64,000 nt of DNA from Trichormus sp. NMC-1 (GCF_001858025.1 NZ_LZQD01000001.1:1259583-1323582), one strand, 5' to 3'; shown: positions 26,842 to 36,089, numbered from the stretch's first letter. Program-made: numbers and translations. The notes: generated by a model from the sequence alone, not told the origin.

Positions 26842-29781
26842 TTACGTCATCTCCATCCAATTATCACCCGCACGCACATCAACCAGCAACGGTACAGTTA
26901 AAGAAACAGCATTTTCCATCACCGACTTAATTTGTAGTTGCAATTCTTCCCACTCGTGAGGAGGAACTTCAAAAACTAATTCATCATGCACTTGTAACAA
27001 CAACCGTGCTTGATAATTCTTTAAAACCTCATGTAATTGCACCATAGCAATTTTGATAATATCCGCACTAGAACCTTGAATTGGTGCATTTGCAGCCGAA
27101 CGCAATAACCCCGCATCATAAGCACCTAAGTTTTTCAATTTGCTCAAATCAATATCTTCTATATTCCGATTTTTTAAATCGCGTAAAGTATTACTAGTAA
27201 AATCAAAATAACGCCGTCTACCCAGAATTGTTTCTACATAACCGTGAGCAATCGCTTGTTTTTTCACTCCCTCTAAATATTTAAATACTTGAGGATATCG
27301 TTCATTAAATCGCTTAATAAATTCATTTGCATTAGCTTTATCTATACCCGTTGAACGCGCAAATTTGAGAGAACCCATCCCATAAATTACGCCAAAATTA
27401 ATTGTCTTCGCAAAACGGCGTTCTTCTGATGTTATTTCTTCTTTTTCAAAGACTAATTTTGCTGTGACAGTGTGAATATCTTCATTTTGCTGATATGCTT
27501 TTAGTAATATCGGTTCTTGACTCAAATGAGCTAGAATTCTTAATTCAATTTGTGAATAATCAGCAGCTACCATTAACCAACCTGATTCGGGTAAAAACGC
27601 TTTTCTAATTTGTCTGCTAAAAGCGGTACGAATCGGGATATTTTGCAAATTTGGATTAGAAGAAGATAACCTCCCCGTTGAAGTTGCAGCTTGGTTAAAA
27701 TCTGTATGTAAGCGTTGACTTTTTGGATGTACTAATACTGGTAAAGCATCCACATAGGTGGATTTTAATTTTGATAAAGTCCGATATTCCTGAATCGCAT
27801 CAACAAAACCACTTTCATCAACTTCTTGGAGTTTTTCTAAAGTTGCTGCGTCTGTAGAATACCCAGTTTGAATCTTCCGAGAATATTTAGTACTTAATCC
27901 CAACTTCTCAAATAAAATGTGGCTCATTTGTTTAGGAGAACCTAAATTAAATTTTTCTCCAGCAATTTCAGTTGCTGTTATTTCTAATTTTGCTAATTCT
28001 GTTTCTAACTGCTGGGAAAGTTCTTGGAGATAATCTGAATTAATTCTTACTCCTGTATATTCCATTTCCGCTAAAACTGGTTCTAGTGGTTGTTCAACCT
28101 CTTTTAAAAGTTTAGATAAAGCCGGAGTTTTTTCTAGTTCTTCTCGCAATTTTGGGACTAACCCAAATGTAGAATAAGCATCCATTCCGCAATAATCAGC
28201 GACAGCAGGAATATCTATATCAGCAATGGTTTTACCTTTCGGAACTAAATCAACATAACTTGTTGCTATTAATCCTAAATATCGCTGTGCTAAATCACTT
28301 AAATTATGGCTACTATCTGGATTTATCAAGTAACTTGCCAGCATGGTATCAAACACCACTCCTGTCAAATTAATTCCCTGACACTTGAAAATTAAGCGAT
28401 CAAATTTAGCATTTTGTAAAGATTTAGGATAATCAGCACTTTCTAAAATTGGACGCAATGCTTCTAATACTAAATCTTGACTTAAACTATATCCATATTT
28501 ATGATTCAAAGGGATATAAGCTACTTCATTTGCTTCTTTTCCCCAACAGCAACCAATTCCTACTAAATCCGCATCTCTAGGTTCTAATGCGGTGGTTTCT
28601 GTATCCCAAGCAACGGGTATTTCAGGATTAGTGAATGTTTTTAATAGTTCCACTAATTGAGTTAATTTAGCTTCTGTATTAATGATGTTGGGTTGAATTG
28701 GGGAAGCAGCTTGTTTTTTTGCTTCTGTTGTATCAGCAGCACTAAAAAACCACAAATCATGATCTTCATCAATATCTTTTATTTCAGGTTTATCCGCTTT
28801 GGGAGTTGATGCAACTTGTCCACCAAATTTAAATTGGAGTTCGTTGATTTTATCTAGAAAATTATTAAATTCTAACTTCTCTAAAATTGGGCTGAGAACG
28901 GTGCTATCAAATCCTGTTAATTTACAATCTTCTAAATCAACTTCTATAGGAACATCAACAATTATTTGCGCTAAGTAACGAGAATGAAAAGCATTTTCTT
29001 TGCCATTGATCAATTTTTCCTTAGTCGTACCTTGAATTTCGTTTAATGAATCATAAACATTATCAAGGGAATTATAAGTATTAAGCAGTTTTACAGATGT
29101 CTTTTCACCAATTCCTTTTACCCCAGGAATATTATCTGATTTGTCACCACAAAGAGCTTTGAAATCAACAATTTGTGTAGGTAATATGCCTAATTTTTCT
29201 TGAACTTGTTCTGCTCTAAATTCAGTAATACTATTTGTAGAACGTTTTAATGCTTCTGGACTAAAATTTAAAACAGTAATTCCCTTATCAGCATCTATCA
29301 ATTGAAATAAATCTTTATCCCCTGATAAAATTTTCACCCGATACCCAGCAGCAGCAGCTTTTTGTGCCAGAGTTCCCAAAACATCATCCGCTTCATAACC
29401 TGGAGCAGTTAAAATTGGTAAATTAAAACCATTTAGCAACTCCTGTAAGTTTGCTAAGTCGGGAATGAAATCTTCTGGTGTTTCAGCACGTCCTGCTTTA
29501 TAAGTGTTATCCGCTTCATGGCGGAAAGTTGGCAACTTTAAATCAAACGCTACCGCAATCGCTTGCGGCTGTTGTGTTGTTATTACTTCCAGCAAACACT
29601 TAAGAAAGCCAAAACATACGCTAGTAGGAATACCAGCTTTTGTACGTAGTCCTCCGTTTTTACCTTTAGCAAAAGCAAAGTAGGAACGAAAAGCCAAGGA
29701 ATGTCCATCTACGAGAATAAACGTAGGATTATTTGTAATTGCAGAGTGAGAAGTCAAATTGTTAACGGAATTTAGAGACAT
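26842..29781 (-). CDS. polA: DNA polymerase I
   Basis: 979 residues in three domains: 5' nuclease (about 20-300, VDGHSLAFRSYFAF, GYEADDVLGTLA, LCGDKSDNIPG), 3'-5' exonuclease (about 380-575) and polymerase (about 580-979). The proofreading domain keeps its residues (AWDTETTALEP, LQNAKFDRLIF, DYCGMDAYS), so it should be active. Polymerase motifs: ADYSQIELRILAHLS (A), RRFAKTINFGVIYGMG (B) and QVHDELVFEVP (C). It fills gaps in repair and removes RNA primers. ATG 29781 (MSLNSVNN) is chosen over a TTG/GTG-type start 12 codons upstream. Confidence 0.97.
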   Translation of the reverse strand: MSLNSVNNLTSHSAITNNPTFILVDGHSLAFRSYFAFAKGKNGGLRTKAGIPTSVCFGFLKCLLEVITTQQPQAIAVAFDLKLPTFRHEADNTYKAGRAETPEDFIPDLANLQELLNGFNLPILTAPGYEADDVLGTLAQKAAAAGYRVKILSGDKDLFQLIDADKGITVLNFSPEALKRSTNSITEFRAEQVQEKLGILPTQIVDFKALCGDKSDNIPGVKGIGEKTSVKLLNTYNSLDNVYDSLNEIQGTTKEKLINGKENAFHSRYLAQIIVDVPIEVDLEDCKLTGFDSTVLSPILEKLEFNNFLDKINELQFKFGGQVASTPKADKPEIKDIDEDHDLWFFSAADTTEAKKQAASPIQPNIINTEAKLTQLVELLKTFTNPEIPVAWDTETTALEPRDADLVGIGCCWGKEANEVAYIPLNHKYGYSLSQDLVLEALRPILESADYPKSLQNAKFDRLIFKCQGINLTGVVFDTMLASYLINPDSSHNLSDLAQRYLGLIATSYVDLVPKGKTIADIDIPAVADYCGMDAYSTFGLVPKLREELEKTPALSKLLKEVEQPLEPVLAEMEYTGVRINSDYLQELSQQLETELAKLEITATEIAGEKFNLGSPKQMSHILFEKLGLSTKYSRKIQTGYSTDAATLEKLQEVDESGFVDAIQEYRTLSKLKSTYVDALPVLVHPKSQRLHTDFNQAATSTGRLSSSNPNLQNIPIRTAFSRQIRKAFLPESGWLMVAADYSQIELRILAHLSQEPILLKAYQQNEDIHTVTAKLVFEKEEITSEERRFAKTINFGVIYGMGSLKFARSTGIDKANANEFIKRFNERYPQVFKYLEGVKKQAIAHGYVETILGRRRYFDFTSNTLRDLKNRNIEDIDLSKLKNLGAYDAGLLRSAANAPIQGSSADIIKIAMVQLHEVLKNYQARLLLQVHDELVFEVPPHEWEELQLQIKSVMENAVSLTVPLLVDVRAGDNWMEMT

Positions 29782-29817
29782 AAGTCTATTATAGCTAGTA
29801 TTTTTCCTTGCGTACAT

Positions 29818-29962
29818 ACTACCTACGTATAAGAAAGCAAGTTTTCTCAGCTTTTTAACCTTTTTTTGACTGGATAGTTATTTTCACCTTGCAGTAATTT
29901 GTGAATCTACTCATTTAGACAGGGAACAAGGAAGAAAGAAGGTAGATGTATATCTATCTTAT
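29818..29962. other. polA upstream region
   Basis: AT-rich and without a gene. An STRR-like run AGACAGGGAACAAGG occurs at about 29919. This is the presumed promoter region of polA. Nothing else recognised up to the MITE at 29963. Confidence 0.45.
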
Positions 29963-30063
29963 TAGACATCTGGTGAAAAAGATTGTAGAGCCGAGAATCC
30001 CTACCCATGCAACATCTCTACAAGGGTTCTGGATCATGCATATTTAATTTCTGGAGATGTCTA
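29963..30063. mobile_element. MITE (~100 bp), copy 1, ends TAGACATCT/AGATGTCTA
   Basis: Starts TAGACATCTGGTGAAAAAG, includes GATTGTAGAG, CTCTACAAGGGTT and CATGCATATTT, and ends GGAGATGTCTA. Copy 2 is at 50795-50893 with longer, better matched ends. The central palindrome that is perfect in copy 2 is diverged here. Confidence 0.8.
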
Positions 30064-30129
30064 TTTGAGCAGTTGGAACTCTGAGTCTTGTAATTTCCAC
30101 AAATCAAAAATGCTTGCGGTGGTATTTTC

Positions 30130-30155
30130 ACTTACGTAAATAATACTTACGTAAA
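30130..30155. promoter_or_regulatory. Tandem ACTTACGTAAA sites, candidate operator
   Basis: ACTTACGTAAA occurs at 30130-30140 and again at 30145-30155, a spacing of 15 bases. Each contains the palindrome TTACGTAA. They lie about 140 bases upstream of the PEP-CTERM gene. Two spaced identical palindromes suggest a binding site for a dimeric regulator, but no regulator is known to me for this site. Confidence 0.4.
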
Positions 30156-30293
30156 ATATCATCGATGAAATATTGAACTGGAATCATCATCAAAACTTTA
30201 AATTTAATTGAGTACATTTACGAAAGCGCTAATCAGTGTTTTAGAGCTATAAATTGGTTAGTATTCAAAAGTATTTCAACACAGCATCTATCT

Positions 30294-31013
30294 ATGAACT
30301 CTAAATTTATCAGCACTTTAGCAGCAGCTACTACCTTAGCAGGAATTGTTGCCACCGCAGGAACTGCAAATGCCGCTTCCCTCACCTATACTACTTCTTC
30401 GGGTGGTTTTGAATATACAGATATTAAGAAAACACTCAGCATTCAAAAGTTTGATTCCGCATTGGGTATTCTCAAATCAGTACAGTTAAATTTTACTGGT
30501 GACATCAGTGGAAATGCAGGTTTTGAAAACCGTAGCAGTAATGCTTCTACAGTCACAGTCAACCTCGGTGCGCTAATAAATTTAACCAAAGAAGGGTTAA
30601 ACCTAAATCCTCCATTACCCATCACTCCCAGCAGCACCTATTCTTACAACGTTGCTACATATGATGGCACAACAGATTTTACTGGCGAATCTGGCAGAAA
30701 AATTGACAACTTAACTGCCACAGAATTTATCTCTAAGATGTTCACAGATAACTCCTCGTTGGATATATTCACTGGTGTTGGAAATCTAGACTTCTTGTTC
30801 TCCGCTATAGCTAAATCGACAGTCACAGGCTCAGGTAATATTAGTTCCTATGTAGAAACCTTAGCGAAAGCGAATCTGAGTGTGACATATAACTACGATA
30901 CTCCCAATTCGACTAAAGTACCTGAACCCTCCACTTTACTGGGATTTGGTTTAGTTGCTGGTTTTGGTCTGCTATCACAACGCAAAAAAAGCCTATTTCA
31001 AATCTCAAAGTAA
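30294..31013 (+). CDS. PEP-CTERM sorted exported protein (choice-of-anchor E-like)
   Basis: 239 residues. The signal peptide is about residues 1-27 (cleavage near ANA-ASL). The mature region is rich in Thr/Ser/Asn with predicted beta strands (TYTTSSGGFEYTDI, VNLGALINLT). The C-terminus ends VPEPSTLLGFGLVAGFGLL followed by QRKK, a textbook PEP-CTERM sorting signal that exosortase recognises. It resembles the 'choice-of-anchor E' group of exported proteins. Probable role at the cell surface or in exopolysaccharide-rich sheath; function not known. A single gene preceded by TTACGTAA repeats. Confidence 0.88.
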   Translation: MNSKFISTLAAATTLAGIVATAGTANAASLTYTTSSGGFEYTDIKKTLSIQKFDSALGILKSVQLNFTGDISGNAGFENRSSNASTVTVNLGALINLTKEGLNLNPPLPITPSSTYSYNVATYDGTTDFTGESGRKIDNLTATEFISKMFTDNSSLDIFTGVGNLDFLFSAIAKSTVTGSGNISSYVETLAKANLSVTYNYDTPNSTKVPEPSTLLGFGLVAGFGLLSQRKKSLFQISK

Positions 31014-31092
31014 TAGGGTTATACAATAGGTGGTTGTTCCACCCCAGTCATCAACTTTAGGTTTGAATAGTCAATTTTGTAAGTATTTAATT

Positions 31093-31176
31093 TATAGCAG
31101 GAGTCAGGAGTAAAACCCTCTTGTAGTGGGAGTTTCATTATCAATTGATGTCCTAACCACCCTGTCCACGGCTTTA
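31093..31176. repeat. Dispersed ~105-bp repeat, copy C (diverged)
   Basis: Begins TATAGCAGGAGTCAGG, contains GATGTCCTAACCACC and CTGTCCACGGC, and ends GGCTTTA. The GTCTGTTTGTGTC part of copies A and B is replaced by ACCCTCTTGTAGTGGGAG. It is in the 300-base spacer 31014-31316, where nothing else is seen. Confidence 0.7.
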
Positions 31177-31316
31177 ATTTAGTTATCCTTTTTTATCGTG
31201 TCTACAAGATGCGATAAATTATTGTTTTTAGGCAAAATATTTTCTTTACCCTGAATACTCCCCATTGTCTACCAGAGATTGTTAATCTCTTACTAGCACT
31301 TCAATCTGGGGAATTT

Positions 31317-32189
31317 ATGCACAAAGCATCCGCTACTGATTTACCATCAACTAGCAATCTAGCTCAAGTTGAAAAAGATATTAAACTACTAGTATTAGAT
31401 ATAGATGGTACAATTGCTGGTCACGACAACCAAGTCAGTGAAACTGTCAAACAAGCGATCGCCAAAGTCCAAGCAAAAGGCATTCAAGTAGCCATAGCCA
31501 CAGGTAGAATGTATTGTTCAGCTTTGCGGTTTCATCAAGACATTAAATCTACTTTACCACTTGTAGCCTATCAAGGAGCTTGGATTCAAGACCCAAAAAA
31601 CCAAAAAATTCATCGTCATTTAGCTGTTCCTAGAGAAATTACTCAGCAATTACTAGATTACTTTGAACAGCCGCAATTGCGTTCTTTACTTTCTGTCCAT
31701 TTTTATATTAATGACCAACTCTATGTGCGGGAAATCACCACAGAGACTGAACTTTATGCAGAACGTTGTGGTGTCACTCCCATTCCCGTCGGTGATTTGC
31801 GTCAAGTTTTGAGTGATCAACCCACCAAAGTTTTAGCTTTGTGCGACGATGCTAATTTAATTCAAGAACTCTTGGGTAATTTACGTCTTCAATACACACC
31901 CGCAGAACTGTATATGACAACATCCGTTGCTACTTTTTTAGAAGCAGCCAATCCATTTGTTAATAAAGGAACTGCTGTGCGCTACCTCGCAGAAGAACTG
32001 CTGGGATTAGAAAGAGACAATGTGATGACTATTGGCGATAATTTCAATGATGTAGAAATGCTAGAATATGCAGGTATTGGTGTGGCTATGGGTAGCGCTC
32101 CAGAAGCAGTGCAAGCGATCGCTAATTGGGTAGCTCCTCATGTAGAAGCAGATGGAGCCGCTGTAGCCATAGAGAAATTTCTACTTTAG
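31317..32189 (+). CDS. HAD-superfamily Cof-type phosphatase
   Basis: 290 residues. Motif I is LVLDIDGTI (nucleophile Asp and acid Asp, D-x-D-G-T), motif II is AIATGR, and motif III/IV is the Lys region plus MTIGDNFNDVEML (G-D-N-x-N-D). A cap domain of C2 type lies between about residues 90 and 210. Such enzymes dephosphorylate sugar phosphates, flavin nucleotides or similar small molecules; the substrate cannot be read from sequence. ATG 31317 may be too far upstream, as the conserved fold starts around residue 20. A strong terminator follows. Confidence 0.92.
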   Translation: MHKASATDLPSTSNLAQVEKDIKLLVLDIDGTIAGHDNQVSETVKQAIAKVQAKGIQVAIATGRMYCSALRFHQDIKSTLPLVAYQGAWIQDPKNQKIHRHLAVPREITQQLLDYFEQPQLRSLLSVHFYINDQLYVREITTETELYAERCGVTPIPVGDLRQVLSDQPTKVLALCDDANLIQELLGNLRLQYTPAELYMTTSVATFLEAANPFVNKGTAVRYLAEELLGLERDNVMTIGDNFNDVEMLEYAGIGVAMGSAPEAVQAIANWVAPHVEADGAAVAIEKFLL

Positions 32190-32196
32190 AAATCAA

Positions 32197-32240
32197 AAAA
32201 GACACCGACGACTGGCCGTGTTTCGTCTCGGTGTCTTTTA
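32197..32240. terminator. Bidirectional Rho-independent terminator
   Basis: AAAAGACACCGA (from 32197) pairs with TCGGTGTCTTTT (to 32239). Because the stem is flanked by A and T runs it can stop transcription from both sides, which fits its place between two convergent genes. Confidence 0.9.
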
Positions 32241-32340
32241 TGGTTCGCTCCTCACACACTTGCTACTATAACCGAGGAGATTTATTGCGTCAATATCTGT
32301 AATCAAAATTTTTATTTTCTATTAGTCGAATTGACCAAGT

Positions 32341-33129
32341 TTATAGCTCTAGAGGTGCAAAAACCCCCAATTTTGTCTCCAACACAGACCTTAACACCAA
32401 CTGAGTAGCTATTAATAATCCCAGTCTAGCTTGGGCTAATTCCCTGGAATTAATTTTTACTTCACCCCAAATACGGCAATTACGCCAAAAGTTATCAAAA
32501 GCTTGGCTCAATTTTAGCCCTGTTTTTCCCCAGTTAACTGAACTACGAGCATCAGGATATACTAAATCGTCTACCACTTTTACCAGCTGGTGAATGAGAC
32601 GAACTTCATCTGGTTGATGGAGACGCAATTTTTGATCATCATCAAGCCACGGTATAGATTGGGCGGACTGAAAATACCCAACATTCAGACTATTATCTAC
32701 AAGTTCAATCAATCCCTCTCGGTGAGCTAATCGTAATAACGAACAGCACCGTGCATGGCTATATTGAATAGGAAATACTAATTTATCAGTATTTATGATA
32801 CTATCGGCATTTTTAATACTTTTTAATTCAGTATTTACAACTGTAATACTGTGAAGCCAATCTGCTAGAGTAAGATGAGTAAGCTCTATATAAATGCAAC
32901 CAGGGGGAACTATTTTAACTCTGAAAATTTCGCCACATTCTGCCGATAAATGAGCAGCAATTTCGCAAGCAATTTCCATAGCTTTTGAATTATCTGGTGT
33001 TGATAGCCGCAGAGCTAGACTGGAAATATACAAAACCTCTTCAATATCTCCACCTTGGTATAGAGGAATTTTTCCATCATCTATGCACAGAGTCTTCCCA
33101 CGATTAGTATAATCACTTAGAAAATTCAT
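32341..33129 (-). CDS. Arginyl-tRNA-synthetase-like protein lacking the catalytic domain
   Basis: About 262 residues from ATG 33129 (an upstream start at 33192 adds 21 residues of poor match). The N-terminal third (KAMEIACEIAAHLSAECGE, VKIVPPGCIYIELT) follows the pattern of the ArgRS N-terminal tRNA-binding domain. The C-terminal half (QYSHARCCSLLRLA, FWRNCRIWGEV, LGVFAPLEL) follows the DALR anticodon-binding domain. The HIGH and KMSKS catalytic region that normally lies between them is missing, so it cannot charge tRNA. It may bind tRNA or partner with another protein. Not annotated with a known function to my knowledge. Confidence 0.8.
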   Translation of the reverse strand: MNFLSDYTNRGKTLCIDDGKIPLYQGGDIEEVLYISSLALRLSTPDNSKAMEIACEIAAHLSAECGEIFRVKIVPPGCIYIELTHLTLADWLHSITVVNTELKSIKNADSIINTDKLVFPIQYSHARCCSLLRLAHREGLIELVDNSLNVGYFQSAQSIPWLDDDQKLRLHQPDEVRLIHQLVKVVDDLVYPDARSSVNWGKTGLKLSQAFDNFWRNCRIWGEVKINSRELAQARLGLLIATQLVLRSVLETKLGVFAPLEL

Positions 33130-33503
33130 GAAATGGATATAGACTAAATGTTTAATTGATGTATACTTCTTAAAAAGTAGCCGTTGATGCACGTAGATCT
33201 TTGGGAAACTTTTGTGGATACGACTATTTTATCCTGTTCCATCCACCTTTAGATAGAAGTTAACTCTAGGTAAAGAAAAATGAGAGTAGGATAAAATTTC
33301 ATGAATAATCGATGAATCATGAGTAAACTTTACTACCTTCATTGTACAGTAAGAAGTATAACAGAAGAGTAGAGGGCAATATTTGCTTTCTACACTTTAG
33401 ACGGCTGACGCTACTAGGCGTTAAGCCAACCCTGTTAACACAAAGACACTCCTTGCACCTTTTTATTACGTCTTTGTCTTCAGCCTAACGCTCTTTGTTA
33501 CCT
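33130..33503. other. Divergent promoter region, no gene
   Basis: A spacer of about 370 bases between the ArgRS-like gene (minus) and the Crp-type gene (plus). It is AT-rich. Candidate promoter elements are likely, but none is clear enough to name, and no GTA-N8-TAC box was found on inspection. Confidence 0.4.
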
Positions 33504-34223
33504 ATGCAATCTCAATCTTCCTTTTCCGAAGCATCACGGCCTTTCTTAACTTGGCAACGCATTCTTGATTGGGCCCAAGAACACTACCGCTGCCGCACCT
33601 TCAGCAAAGATGAGCGCATTCCTGCTAGACCGGGATTGCTCTATTTAGTCCAAAGGGGTGCAATCCGCATGGTAGGAACAGCCCAAGTCAGTGCGACTGC
33701 TAGTCAACTAACATCTCGACGCATCAACAGAACCCCAGAAGAAGCCTTTTTGGGTTTTGTGGGAGCAGGACAACCATTTGAAATCGTTGCTCAATCGCCC
33801 TTTACACTCCAATCTTATGCCCACGTTGACCAAACTGCGGTGTTATGGATGTATTGGCATGATTTAGACAACTGGCCTCACTTCCGCCGTGAAGTAATGG
33901 ATGCGTTTAGATATCAACACCAGCGCAAGCTCTTGTGGTTAAGTGCCTTAGGACAACGACGCACAATTGACCGACTCTTAGGATTTCTCACTTTGTTAAT
34001 TGAGGAATATGGAGAGCCAGCAATGAGCGAAACTGATCCCGATGTAATTCGTGGTTATTGCCTACCCTTCCCCCTCACCCATGCCCAAATAGGGAGCGCG
34101 ATTGGTTCAACTCGTGTCACAGTTACCCGCTTGATGGGTAAATTGCGTCAACGCGGACTAATCCTTACCCAAGGGGATAATTTGATTTGCTTGCCAGCAG
34201 AGTCGATTAACAGAGCCAACTAA
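33504..34223 (+). CDS. Crp/Fnr-family regulator with an NtcA-type recognition helix
   Basis: 239 residues. The N-terminal cyclic-nucleotide-type barrel is poorly conserved (PGLLYLVQRGAIRMVG), and a long dimerisation helix follows. The C-terminal helix-turn-helix carries AIGSTRVTVTRLMGKLRQ (about 197-214), the recognition helix found in NtcA, the global nitrogen regulator. The N-terminal 150 residues do not match NtcA (223 residues), so it is a paralogue. From the helix I infer a GTA-N8-TAC-like target. It has no Fe-S cysteines. ATG 33504 is preferred to TTG 33495. Confidence 0.85.
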   Translation: MQSQSSFSEASRPFLTWQRILDWAQEHYRCRTFSKDERIPARPGLLYLVQRGAIRMVGTAQVSATASQLTSRRINRTPEEAFLGFVGAGQPFEIVAQSPFTLQSYAHVDQTAVLWMYWHDLDNWPHFRREVMDAFRYQHQRKLLWLSALGQRRTIDRLLGFLTLLIEEYGEPAMSETDPDVIRGYCLPFPLTHAQIGSAIGSTRVTVTRLMGKLRQRGLILTQGDNLICLPAESINRAN

Positions 34224-34295
34224 AGCACAGTTAGAAGCCACATTCTGAGCAGATAAGTTGGTGTTTGCTATTTTCAAAGCCATAACTAGCAGGAG

Positions 34296-34560
34296 TCAGC
34301 GGATTTTAACAAACCCAGTCTGGGTAATTAGTTCCTGTCCCTGCTCTGTTAAAAGTAAATCGGTGTAAGCAAAATCTGCTTGCTCCTCGTTCTAAATCTT
34401 TCTGTTTAACCACCACAAACAGATTTTGGGTAATCGGCAGAAGCGTAATAGATATCACCAAGACTATGAGCCAGCTTTTTAAGGCTTGGGTGGTCGTGGA
34501 GGCAAATTCCACTTGGGGACTGAAAGCTTGACCACCCAAAATGTCTTGGACAGACGCTCT
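34296..34560 (-). pseudogene. Broken PstS-like solute-binding protein gene
   Basis: Three pieces in different frames align with the C-terminal third of the product of the gene at 36163. They are GGQAFSPQVEFASTTTQAL, then KKLAHSLGDIYYASA, then DYPITQNLFVVVKQKDLE, followed after another shift by EQADFAYTDLLLTEQGQELI and TQTGFVKIR-stop (TGA at 34296-34298). A region equivalent to about 60 codons is deleted between YYASA and DYPITQ. At least two frameshifts make it non-functional. It is the last member of the kinase/solute-binding cluster. Confidence 0.85.
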
Positions 34561-34676
34561 TATGCGGAGAAACGGGGACGCGGGGAAAATTAAGAATTTT
34601 CTGTTCCCTGTTTACGAATTACGTTGGCGCAGCCTGCTGGAGGCACTATTACGAATTACGAATTACGAATTACGAA
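34561..34676. repeat. STRR-like TACGAAT repeats with a small dispersed repeat
   Basis: GGGGACGCGGGG, then a small dispersed repeat (GTTGGCGCAGCCTGCTGGAG, 34624-34643), then TTACGAA units repeated four times up to 34676. No gene. Confidence 0.75.
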
Positions 34677-36089
34677 TTATTTTAACTTGTCTCGGATTGG
34701 CTCAAAGTCATAGCCAGTACGGGAGCGATTACCGGGAACAATTTTCACAAGTTGGACTGGGGCATTGCGATCGCCTGATTGTAAAAAGCGAATTGCGCCA
34801 GAAGCACCTATTGCTGCAAAATCTGACGAAACTAAAGCTTGTTGAATTCCAGACCGGGTGGGATTAATTTCTAGCGCCGCCATAAAGGCTTTTGTGGCAT
34901 CATAGGCAAGGGCAGTACGCCAACTTACATCACCACTCCATAACTTGCGAGACTTTTGGGGAAAATCTGACTTAGTTTCACCATCAATATGCCAGGGAAC
35001 GGCGACTACCATTCCTGTTGCTTGTTCTCTACCAATTTCTAAAGTTTTGAGGCTATAAACATCATCGCCTCCCAGTAAAGTTAAGCGTTTCTGATTTACT
35101 TGAACTACTTGTAATGTTTTGTCCAAAGTTTCAGTATTCGCCGCTAACATCAACACTTCTGCTCCTTCTTGAATTGCCCTTTCTACACTTTTAGCTGCAC
35201 TAAAATTCCCCTGAGATAAATCAACTTCGCTGGATATTTGTCCACCTTCCAAAGCTAGAGAAGAAACAAACTCAGATTTTAAAGATTGGCTATAGTTACT
35301 TTGAGAATTGAAGAAAACTACAGCTTTCTTTTTCTGCAAGGTTTTTACCATGTAGTTAGCTAAGGTTCTAGCAGCCATAAAATCACTGGGAACCGTGCGA
35401 AGAACATAGGGGCTAAAGTTAGAAAGTTTTACTGAAGTGCTGGTAGGAGAAATAGCGACAAGTTCTCCAGAGGTATAAACAGCACCTGCTGCTAAAGTGG
35501 CATCACTTGTATTAGGACCAACTACACCTAATACTTCCGAATTTTTAACTAAGTTAGCAGCGATTTGTTGAGATATTTCTGGATTATCATCGTCGTTAGC
35601 TATGCCTACTTTTAAGAGAACGCCTTTAATTCCCCCAGCAATATTAATTTCATTTTGAGCTTGAGCAATACCCCGTAAAATTTCTAAAGCCGCATTGGAG
35701 TCAGTACCAATAGGTACAGATGCAACAATGGTATAGCTTCTTTCCAAGCCGATATGGGCATTATTCAGATATATCAGTGCTTCTGGGTCGTTTGGTTTGA
35801 GTTTTAGAGAGGTTGTGAAATCGGCAATTGCTTTGTCATAACTTTTATTAGCTGAAGCCTGGATGCCGTCTTTTTTAGCTGAAGATATTTCTCCGGGAGT
35901 TAAGGATTTATCGCCAAAACTAATGCGTTCGCTAATTGATTTGTTGCTGATATTTGTTGGATTGGAAGTGGTATTACTACCAACATTAAACCCAGAACTA
36001 TGAATAAACCACCAAATCCCCCCACCAGCTAACCCTGTTGTTAATAGTAGAGATAAGACTAAAATTTTAATTTCGTTTTTGTTTGACAT
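34677..36089 (-). CDS. Membrane-anchored amino-acid-type (LivK-like) solute-binding protein
   Basis: 470 residues. One N-terminal anchor helix (about 8-28, KILVLSLLLTTGLAGGGIWW) is followed by a Ser/Asn-rich linker, a TPR-like pair (about 75-112, SYDKAIADFTTSLKLKPNDP), and a type-1 periplasmic-binding fold like branched-chain amino-acid receptors (SYTIVASVPIGTD, AQNEINIAGGIKG, VVGPNTSD, ISPTSTS). No permease or ATPase is nearby, so a sensing role for the upstream kinase is more likely than transport. The first residues (MSNKNE) and anchor resemble the product of the preceding gene. Ligand unknown. Confidence 0.85.
   Translation of the reverse strand: MSNKNEIKILVLSLLLTTGLAGGGIWWFIHSSGFNVGSNTTSNPTNISNKSISERISFGDKSLTPGEISSAKKDGIQASANKSYDKAIADFTTSLKLKPNDPEALIYLNNAHIGLERSYTIVASVPIGTDSNAALEILRGIAQAQNEINIAGGIKGVLLKVGIANDDDNPEISQQIAANLVKNSEVLGVVGPNTSDATLAAGAVYTSGELVAISPTSTSVKLSNFSPYVLRTVPSDFMAARTLANYMVKTLQKKKAVVFFNSQSNYSQSLKSEFVSSLALEGGQISSEVDLSQGNFSAAKSVERAIQEGAEVLMLAANTETLDKTLQVVQVNQKRLTLLGGDDVYSLKTLEIGREQATGMVVAVPWHIDGETKSDFPQKSRKLWSGDVSWRTALAYDATKAFMAALEINPTRSGIQQALVSSDFAAIGASGAIRFLQSGDRNAPVQLVKIVPGNRSRTGYDFEPIRDKLK

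Noticed and set aside
33504-34223. NtcA itself
   Set aside because: The recognition helix matches, but the N-terminal domain and length do not.
34306-34539. A 77-codon open frame on the minus strand as a small protein
   Set aside because: It is a chimera of two frames of a broken PstS-like gene.
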